DNA of 64,000 nucleotides, taken from assembly GCF_023953935.1 (NCBI RefSeq), contig NZ_JAMLIW010000009.1, positions 60,611 through 124,610 on the forward strand, in the 5' to 3' direction. This DNA comes from Thermomonas sp. (GTDB taxonomy: Bacteria; Pseudomonadota; Gammaproteobacteria; Xanthomonadales; Xanthomonadaceae). Position 1 is the stretch's first letter; every line of letters begins with the position of its first letter. Position numbers and translations under genes: made by a program. This document shows positions 58,491 through 64,000 of the stretch, in pieces. The notes under the pieces were generated by a model that searched no databases, was not told the origin of the DNA, and was given only the letters and a program-made list of their open reading frames with translations.

Positions 58491-59883
58491 GTTCGCTCAC
58501 CAGCGCATTGGCCATTTCCGCGCCATCCCCGTACAGCATCCGGGTGTTGTCGGCGTAGAACAGCGCATTCTCGATCCCGGCGAACCCCGTGCCCTTGCCG
58601 CGTTTGATCACGATGGTGTTCTTCGAATTCACCACGTCGAGGATCGGCATGCCGTAGATCGGGCTGGCCGGGTCGGTTTTGGCAACGGGATTCACCACAT
58701 CGTTGGCGCCGATCACCAGCGAGACGTCGGTCATCGCGAATTCCGGGTTGATGTCGTCCATGTCGGCGATCAGGTCGTAGGGCACGCCAGCTTCGGCCAG
58801 CAGCACGTTCATGTGCCCGGGCATGCGACCGGCGACCGGATGGATGGCGAACTTCACCTTCACCCCGCGCGCGATCAGGCGCTGGCACAGCTCCCAGATC
58901 TTGTGCTGCGCCTGCGCAACCGCCATGCCGTAGCCGGGCACGATCACGACGCGCTCGGCGTAGGCCATCATCGAGGCCACGTCGGCGGCATCGATCGGCT
59001 TCATCGCTCCACCAATCGCCTGCGCCGAGGCGCCGCCGCCGCCGAAATTCGAGAACAGCACGTTCTTGATCGAACGGTTCATCGCCTTGGCCATCAGCCT
59101 TGTGAGCAGCATGCCGGCCGCGCCGACCATCATGCCGGCAATGATCAGCGCCTCGTTGTCGAGCACATAGCCCTCGAAGGCCACCGCAAGGCCGGTAAAG
59201 GCGTTGTACAGCGAGATCACCACCGGCATGTCGGCACCGCCGATCGGCAGGGTCATCAGCACGCCCAGCAGCAGCGCCAGGGCGAAGAAGCCCAGCACCG
59301 CGAGTTGGGTGGTCTGCTGCGCCTCCAGGCCACCGGCCACCAGCCCCCACACCGCCAGGCCGCCCGCTCCCAGCGCGACCAGGAATACCAGCGCGTTGAA
59401 ATACTGCTGGCCGGGGAAGGTGAAGCGCTTGTCCATGCGCCCGTCGAGCTTGGCCCAGGCGATGATCGAGCCCGTCAGTGACACCGCACCGATCAGCGCG
59501 CCGACCACCGCCAGTACCAGGTGCACCGCGCCCGGGCGCGTCTCCATCGGAATTGCCTTCCACAGCTCGACCGCGCCGATCGCCGCCGCGCTGCCGCCGC
59601 CCATGCCGTTGAACAGGGCCACCATCTGCGGCATGTCGGTGATCGGAACCTTGCGCCCCCAGACCCAGTTCACGCCCACGCCCAGCGCGATGGCCGCTGC
59701 CAGCAGCGGCAGATTCTTCATCCCCGGCAAAAAGAAGGTGGCGATCACCGCCACCAGCACGCCCACGCCCGCCCACTGGATGCCGCTGCGCGCGGTCTTG
59801 GGGCTGGCCATCCGCTGCAGGCCGATCAGCAGCAGGGTGGCGGCAACGAAATAGCTCAGTTTGACGAGGGCAAGCAGGCTCAC
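58468..59883 (-). CDS. pntB: NAD(P) transhydrogenase beta subunit
   Basis: Membrane subunit of the proton-translocating transhydrogenase that makes NADPH from NADH using the proton gradient. The 471 residues have about nine helices (1-270), then the NADP-binding dIII domain with VIVPGYGMAVAQAQ, MNVLLAEAGVPYDL and VVNPVAKTDPASPIYGMPI. The start is GTG (59881-59883), overlapping the pntAb stop in GTGA. Its partner pntAa is not contiguous: it lies at 61827-62939, beyond an opposite-strand operon. Confidence 0.96.
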   Translation of the reverse strand: MSLLALVKLSYFVAATLLLIGLQRMASPKTARSGIQWAGVGVLVAVIATFFLPGMKNLPLLAAAIALGVGVNWVWGRKVPITDMPQMVALFNGMGGGSAAAIGAVELWKAIPMETRPGAVHLVLAVVGALIGAVSLTGSIIAWAKLDGRMDKRFTFPGQQYFNALVFLVALGAGGLAVWGLVAGGLEAQQTTQLAVLGFFALALLLGVLMTLPIGGADMPVVISLYNAFTGLAVAFEGYVLDNEALIIAGMMVGAAGMLLTRLMAKAMNRSIKNVLFSNFGGGGASAQAIGGAMKPIDAADVASMMAYAERVVIVPGYGMAVAQAQHKIWELCQRLIARGVKVKFAIHPVAGRMPGHMNVLLAEAGVPYDLIADMDDINPEFAMTDVSLVIGANDVVNPVAKTDPASPIYGMPILDVVNSKNTIVIKRGKGTGFAGIENALFYADNTRMLYGDGAEMANALVSELKALDDA

Positions 59884-60215
59884 TTTCCGCCCTCCTTCTT
59901 GCTGGACTTGAACATCTCCAGCATGCGCTCGGTGACCACATAGCCCCCGGCCGCGTTGCCGGCGCCGAGCAGCACCGCCACGAACCCAAGCGCCTGTTCC
60001 AGCGGCGTTTCGGCGTGGCCCAGCACCACCATCGCGCCGATCAGCACGATCCCGTGGATGAAGTTGGAGCCGGACATCAGCGGCGTGTGCAGGATCACCG
60101 GCACCCGCGCAATGATCACGTTCCCGGCGATTGCCGCCAGCATGAAGATGTACAGGGCCACGAATCCGTCGTCCACCGCGCCACTCCCGTTTGCGTTCCC
60201 GAGCATCATAGACAA
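59880..60215 (-). CDS. pntAb: NAD(P) transhydrogenase alpha subunit, membrane part
   Basis: A 111-residue protein with three transmembrane helices matching dII of the alpha chain (IIARVPVILHTPLMSGSNFI is the signature). The alpha chain is split into separate pntAa and pntAb polypeptides, as in many proteobacteria. Coupled to pntB by a 4-nt overlap. Confidence 0.93.
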   Translation of the reverse strand: MSMMLGNANGSGAVDDGFVALYIFMLAAIAGNVIIARVPVILHTPLMSGSNFIHGIVLIGAMVVLGHAETPLEQALGFVAVLLGAGNAAGGYVVTERMLEMFKSSKKEGGK

Positions 60216-60326
60216 GCCCGGTGCCTGTGCGCCACGTCAACCGAACGCCGCCTGGCGCGTTGATTCGCAGGAAGGGACAGCGTTTGCGGCCAACGCCCGT
60301 TCGCCGCACCCCAGGACGCCCTGCCC

Positions 60327-60911
60327 ATGCTGCTCCTCGACATCGCTAAGCTTGCCCCGGTGGACACCGACCGCACGCCGCAGGCCCCAGTGCCGGCACC
60401 GCCGCTCGACTTCGACGCCTTCCTGCGCGGGATCGGCGCGCGCGCGTTCCGGTTTGCCGAAATCGGCCTGCGCCAGCGCGAAGACGCCCTCGACGCCGTG
60501 CAGGACGCAATGGAAAAAATGCTGATCTACCGCCAACGCCCCGCTGCCGAATGGAATCCGCTGTTCTGGAGCATCCTGCGCAACCGCATGACCGACATGC
60601 AGCGGCGCAGCCTGTTCCGGCTGCGCTGGCTGCTGCCGGGCAGCAGCGACCGCGACGGCGAGTCGGTGGACTGGGCCGACGACGCGCCCGACCCGCAGCG
60701 CAGCCACGAAAGCCGCGAGGCCTGGACGCGGATCCGTGCGGCCTTGCGCAGCCTGCCCGAGCGCCAGCGCGAGGCGTTTACCTTGCGCGTGCTGGAGGAG
60801 CTGGACGTTGCCGAATCGGCGCAGGTGATGGGGTGCAGCGAAGGGTCGGTGAAAACCCACCTGTCGCGCGCCCGCAGCGCACTGCAGAAACAGTTGGAGG
60901 ATGTGCGATGA
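60327..60911 (+). CDS. ECF-type RNA polymerase sigma factor
   Basis: A 194-residue sigma-70 family protein. Region 2 spans about 40-105 (DALDAVQDAMEKML, NPLFWSILRNRMTDMQRR) and region 4 about 130-185 (LRSLPERQREAFTLRVLEEL then VAESAQVMGCSEGSVKTHLS). It lacks region 3 and so is ECF-like. The next gene overlaps in ATGA and probably encodes its membrane-anchored partner. Confidence 0.88.
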   Translation: MLLLDIAKLAPVDTDRTPQAPVPAPPLDFDAFLRGIGARAFRFAEIGLRQREDALDAVQDAMEKMLIYRQRPAAEWNPLFWSILRNRMTDMQRRSLFRLRWLLPGSSDRDGESVDWADDAPDPQRSHESREAWTRIRAALRSLPERQREAFTLRVLEELDVAESAQVMGCSEGSVKTHLSRARSALQKQLEDVR

Positions 60912-61294
60912 ATGCCGATGAACGAATGGACGTGGACGCGCGCAGGCTTGATGCCAGCGTCCGCGCGCGCCACGCCGAAGCGGTGGCGGGACTCTCCTTG
61001 CAGGTGCAGGCCCAGCTTGCCCAGCGCAGCAATGCCGCCCTGCGCGGCGCGACGCGGCGACCGGCGCACGGCCTGCGCAATGCCGCCCTCGCCTGCGCGG
61101 CGCTGGGCGCGCTGGCGCTCGGCCTGCGCTTCCAGCTCACCCCGGAGGCGGATCCGGCCGCCGCCCGCGCGGCCCCCGTCGCCGTCGCCAGCACGCCGCC
61201 CGGTTCCGCCACCGTGGGCGTCGCGCTCGACCAGGATCCCGATTTCTATGTCTGGCTGGGTGGATCGGGTTCCGATCGCCTGGCCATGGAGTGA
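60908..61294 (+). CDS. Small single-helix membrane protein, candidate anti-sigma partner
   Basis: A 128-residue protein: cytoplasmic N-terminal 55 residues, one transmembrane helix at about 58-76 (NAALACAALGALALGLRF), and a short periplasmic tail ending DPDFYVWLGGSGSDRLAME. Translationally coupled to the sigma gene. Size, topology and position suit an anti-sigma factor, but no zinc-binding HxxxCxxC motif is seen, so this is inference. Confidence 0.65.
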   Translation: MNADERMDVDARRLDASVRARHAEAVAGLSLQVQAQLAQRSNAALRGATRRPAHGLRNAALACAALGALALGLRFQLTPEADPAAARAAPVAVASTPPGSATVGVALDQDPDFYVWLGGSGSDRLAME

Positions 61295-61298
61295 TGCC

Positions 61299-61769
61299 AT
61301 GCGCCGCAGTCTTCTCGCTCTGGGCCTTCTCGCCGCCTGCACTCTGGTTCCGGCATTCGCGCAAAGCACCGGCACCCAGCCCGCATTGCCGGCCTGGGAC
61401 CAACTTACCCCCGCCCAGCGCGAGCTGTTGATCGCGCCCACCCGGGACCGCTGGAACCGCGAGCCGGAGCGCCGCCAGCAGTTCCTCGACTTTGCCCAGC
61501 GCTGGCAGTCCCTGCCTCCCGACCAACGCCGCAACGCCCGCCGCGGCATGCAGCGCTGGGAGTCGATGACGCCGCAGCAGCGCGACGAGGCCCGCGCTGT
61601 TTACCACGCCACCCGCAGCATGGGTCGCGACGCTCGCCGCGCCTTCATGGACAACTGGCGCACGCTGACCCCGCAGCAGAGGGCCGATTGGGTCAAGGCG
61701 CATCCGGCGCCGGAAGGGAGCTCCGCTCCCCCGCCACGGCGCGGCCCGCCTCGTGATCGAGGCCATTGA
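61299..61769 (+). CDS. Secreted DUF3106 protein
   Basis: A 156-residue exported protein with signal peptide (LLALGLLAACTLVPAFAQ) and repeated W-x2-L-x-P-x-Q-R units (WDQLTPAQRELL, WQSLPPDQRRNARR, WESMTPQQRDEARA, WRTLTPQQRADWVK), the DUF3106 pattern. Starts 4 nt after the previous stop and usually follows a sigma/DUF gene pair in xanthomonads. The repeats suggest a heptad-like helical periplasmic protein similar in spirit to CpxP/Spy-type stress proteins; that comparison is inference. Confidence 0.8.
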   Translation: MRRSLLALGLLAACTLVPAFAQSTGTQPALPAWDQLTPAQRELLIAPTRDRWNREPERRQQFLDFAQRWQSLPPDQRRNARRGMQRWESMTPQQRDEARAVYHATRSMGRDARRAFMDNWRTLTPQQRADWVKAHPAPEGSSAPPPRRGPPRDRGH

Positions 61770-61826
61770 CAGGCCGACGCTGGACGCAGTTCGCGCTCCA
61801 GCCGCCGCCACGGCAGGGCGACGCGG

Positions 61827-62939
61827 CTACTGGACCGCCCGCTCCGGCCACACGGTCTTGGCCAGCAGCTCGTCCTCCCAGTCGAACTGCAGGGCGCCGT
61901 CCTTCAGCAGCAGGCTGACGAAGTTGAAGACGTTGCGGGCATACATCTCGCTGGCGTGCTGGGCGCCCATCGAGGCCAGGTTGAGCGGCCCCGACACGAT
62001 CACGCCGTTGCAGTCCACGGTCTGGCCGGGCTGGGTGAGGGCGCAGTTGCCGCCGGTTTCGGCGGCCAGGTCGACGATCACGCTGCCCGGCTTCATGCCG
62101 GCGACCATTGCCTCGGAAATGATCTTCGGCGCCGGTCGGCCGGGCACCGCAGCGGTGCACACGACCACGTCGATGCCTTTCAGGTGATCGGCCAGGCGCT
62201 GCTGCTGCAAGGCGCGCTCTTCATCGGTGAGCTGGCGCGCATAGCCGCCCTCGCCTGCCGCACTGACGCCGAGATCCAGGAACTTGCCGCCCAGCGATTC
62301 GATCTGCTCGCGGGTTTCCGGGCGCACGTCGAAGCCTTCCACCGCTGCGCCGAGGCGCTTGGCGGTGGCGATCGCCTGCAAGCCGGCCACGCCGGCACCA
62401 ACGATCAGCACCTTGGACGGACGGATCGTGCCGGCCGCCGTGGTCAGCATCGGGAAAAAGCGCGGCGCCAGCTGCGCGGCGATCAACACCGCCTTGTAGC
62501 CGGCCATGCCCGCCTGCGAGCTGAGCACGTCCATCGCCTGCGCCCGGGTGGTGCGCGGCAAGCGCTCCAGCGGGAAGGCGGCGATCCCCCGATCGCGGAT
62601 TGCCTCGCCGCGGGCCGGGTCGGCCTGCGGGTGCAGGCTGCCGACCAGCACCGCGCCTTGCTTCAGCGCGGCGATGGCGTCGTTTTGCGGCGGCTGCACG
62701 CACAGCACGAGGTCGGCCTCGCGACAGGCCTCTTCATCCAACTCGGCCCCGACCGCCGCGTAGGCCGCATCGGTGAAATAGGCGCCGGCGCCGATGCCCG
62801 GCTGGATGCGCACCGCGCAACCCGCCGCCACCAGTTTCTTGCAGGTTTCCGGAGTCAGGGCCACCCGGCGTTCGCCGGTTGCCGTCTCGCGCATCACTCC
62901 CACGATCACCGCCGCCGTCGCCGCCATCACCCGCTCCAT
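61827..62939 (-). CDS. pntAa: NAD(P) transhydrogenase alpha subunit, NAD-binding part
   Basis: A 370-residue soluble dI domain binding NAD(H). Alanine dehydrogenase/PNT motifs: RRVALTPETCKKLVAAG, MDVLSSQAGMAGYKAV, VLIVGAGVAGLQAIATAKRL and VDLAAETGGNCALT. It is separated from pntAb and pntB by the sigma-factor operon on the other strand, a 1.6-kb gap. Start may be 62939 or the ATG at residue 5. Confidence 0.95.
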   Translation of the reverse strand: MERVMAATAAVIVGVMRETATGERRVALTPETCKKLVAAGCAVRIQPGIGAGAYFTDAAYAAVGAELDEEACREADLVLCVQPPQNDAIAALKQGAVLVGSLHPQADPARGEAIRDRGIAAFPLERLPRTTRAQAMDVLSSQAGMAGYKAVLIAAQLAPRFFPMLTTAAGTIRPSKVLIVGAGVAGLQAIATAKRLGAAVEGFDVRPETREQIESLGGKFLDLGVSAAGEGGYARQLTDEERALQQQRLADHLKGIDVVVCTAAVPGRPAPKIISEAMVAGMKPGSVIVDLAAETGGNCALTQPGQTVDCNGVIVSGPLNLASMGAQHASEMYARNVFNFVSLLLKDGALQFDWEDELLAKTVWPERAVQ

Positions 62940-63005
62940 CGTCCTGATCCGGCATCATCCTACCCAATGCAACCCGCACTTGGCAGGCACCTGCCCACGG
63001 AACCC

Positions 63006-63578
63006 ATGCTGACCCTTGCCGATCTGGACACCCGCCACTCGATCCCCACCCGCCAGCTCGGTGCACCCGGCCCATCCCCGACGCAGTTGCTGCGGATGCT
63101 GCAAACCGCGGTGCGGGTGCCTGACCACGGCAAGCGGGTGCCGTTCCGGTTCCTGCGCATCGAAGGCGATGCACGCCAGGCACTGGCCGATGCGGCAGCC
63201 GCGCGGCTGCGCCAACGCGAGCCGGGCGTCGATACCGCGCTGGAAGACAAGCTGCGCAGCCGCTTCACGGTGCCGCCGGTGACCGTGGCGATCATCGCCA
63301 GACTGGGCGTGGACGAGAAGATTCCCGAAGTCGAACGCTTCATCAGCGCCTCTTTCACCAGTCTGATGCTGCTGCTGGCGGCCCACGCGGAAGGCTTTGG
63401 CGCGCAGCTGCTGACCGGTTGGATCAGCTACGACCGCCCCTTCCTGGAAGACACGCTCGGTCTGGCCGCCGACGAGCAGCTGATCGGCACGATTGCGATC
63501 GGCACGCCGCTGATCGAGGTTCGCGACCGGGTACGCCCCGACGCGGCGGAGCTGCTTTCGGATTGGGTGCCGCGATAG
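63006..63578 (+). CDS. Nitroreductase family protein (YdjA-like)
   Basis: A 190-residue FMN-dependent oxidoreductase of the YdjA/small nitroreductase type: RHSIPTRQLGAPGPS near the start, VRVPDHGKRVPFRFLRIEGD (FMN contact), and ISASFTSLMLLLAAHAEGFG with the GFG turn before helix. Reduces nitroaromatic or quinone-like substrates with NAD(P)H. ATG 63006 aligns with the family start; an ATG 39 nt upstream is possible. Confidence 0.85.
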   Translation: MLTLADLDTRHSIPTRQLGAPGPSPTQLLRMLQTAVRVPDHGKRVPFRFLRIEGDARQALADAAAARLRQREPGVDTALEDKLRSRFTVPPVTVAIIARLGVDEKIPEVERFISASFTSLMLLLAAHAEGFGAQLLTGWISYDRPFLEDTLGLAADEQLIGTIAIGTPLIEVRDRVRPDAAELLSDWVPR

Positions 63579-63593
63579 CGGGCTCGACTTGGG

Positions 63594-63661
63594 TTGAGCT
63601 GCGTCGCGGATTGAGCTCCGTCGCGGGTTGGACTGCGTCGCGGGTTGGACTGCGTCGCGGG
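63594..63661. repeat. Four direct copies of a 17-bp unit
   Basis: TTGRRCTSCGTCGCGGR-type units at 63594, 63611, 63628 and 63645; the last two are identical and the first two differ by a few bases. It starts 16 nt after the nitroreductase stop. Confidence 0.9.
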
Positions 63662-63951
63662 TTGCCCGCAACCTTTAGCCTCTCGCGCCCTGCGGTCTCA
63701 GACCGCAGTTTCAGGGGCGGCCATTGCTTCAAGATGTTGGACAAACGCAAACAAGACCCGACGTACTGCACAGAAACCCCAAGGTCGCCTGCCTGCGTGA
63801 TCGGTCCGAGCGGGCCAGGGATGGCCCGCGGCCGCGAATCGGAGCCGGATGCGAAGCACTGAGCGGCGGACCGGGCACGCAGGCAGGCGACCGGCGCTGA
63901 CGCAAGCACCGGGAAGGCGTTCCGCCTCCGGCATGCACCTACAATGCCTTG
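63662..63951. other. Intergenic region before the exonuclease gene
   Basis: About 290 nt following the 17-bp repeats with no gene I can support. TACAAT at 63940-63945 ends 6 nt before the next ATG and is a probable -10 element. Confidence 0.45.
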
Positions 63952-64000
63952 ATGTCCGCGCCCACTCTCCACCTCGTCGATGCTTCGCTCTACGTGTTCC
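63952..64000 (+). CDS. Probable 5'-3' exonuclease, N-terminal fragment
   Basis: Only 16 codons are in the window, reading MSAPTLHLVDASLYVF. The LVDASLYVF stretch matches the first strand of 5'-3' exonuclease/FEN domains (LIDGSSYLYRA in PolA), where the Asp binds metal. xanthomonads have a stand-alone protein with this start. PolA itself is the alternative. TACAAT ends 6 nt upstream and there is no Shine-Dalgarno. Confidence 0.55.
   Translation, partial: MSAPTLHLVDASLYVF

Noticed and set aside
63424-63972. 182-residue minus-strand open frame over the nitroreductase end and the 17-bp repeats
   Set aside because: It is Arg/Pro/Ala-rich, runs antisense to a known gene and through a tandem repeat, with no domain.

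Overview
The window is GC-rich chromosomal DNA (roughly two thirds G+C), densely coded on both strands, from a gammaproteobacterium. Gene order and protein character point to the family Lysobacteraceae/Xanthomonadaceae: the run TPR lipoprotein-lolB-ispE-tRNA-Gln-prs-rplY-pth-ychF with divergent hemA-prfA, secG followed by tRNA-Leu, secreted lytic enzymes with C-terminal accessory domains, and TACAAT-type promoters. The genus cannot be fixed from sequence alone; Lysobacter, Luteimonas or Thermomonas would fit.

Layout. 1-10.4 kb: leuS (C-terminus cut by the window edge), a SemiSWEET transporter, a CnoX-like thioredoxin, a membrane Ser/Thr kinase, DUF502, a small Cys-tailed protein and dxs, ending against a TraB/GumN protein. 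10.4-15.2 kb: small housekeeping genes, an SRPBCC protein and a NarL/DesK-type two-component pair. 15.3-21.1 kb: GNAT-minC-minD-minE-HEAGH protein, rnr and tRNA-Ala(CGC). 21.3-25.6 kb: a MarR regulator with an operator-like dyad and a membrane partner, a secreted amidase, secG and tRNA-Leu(GAG). 25.7-31.2 kb: modE, a molybdopterin-domain protein behind a near-perfect ModE box, then a thiamine uptake operon (TonB receptor plus PnuC-type permease) under a TPP riboswitch. 31.3-36.7 kb: a metal module made of a P1B-5 ATPase with a C-terminal hemerythrin domain, a QseBC/PmrAB-type two-component system, a PepSY protein and a cytochrome b561, with a PmrA-type box in the divergent promoter. 37-46.9 kb: the conserved ychF-to-prfA cluster, whose intergenic gaps hold 7-bp repeat arrays arranged as inverted arms. 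47-54 kb: regulators, acylphosphatase, a TlpA-like lipoprotein, YihY, a TPR-sulfotransferase and a short asparaginase-like protein. 54.2-64 kb: a secreted M4 metalloprotease with three PPC domains, sufT, the proton-translocating transhydrogenase genes split by an opposite-strand sigma-factor operon, a nitroreductase and the first codons of a probable 5'-3' exonuclease.

How parts work together. Cell division (minCDE), isoprenoid synthesis (dxs, ispE), translation (leuS, prfA, pth, rplY, three tRNAs), outer-membrane lipoprotein sorting (lolB), haem synthesis (hemA) and NADPH balance (pnt) are core functions. Accessory functions are thiamine scavenging, metal efflux, molybdenum-responsive control and extracellular lysis. 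I found no prophage, insertion sequence, CRISPR array or restriction/defence island. The least explained features are the three inverted heptamer-repeat elements (38.3, 39.9 and 41.0 kb), which reach into the translation signals of neighbouring genes, and a set of genes whose -10-like hexamer ends exactly 6 nt before the ATG, suggesting leaderless transcripts.
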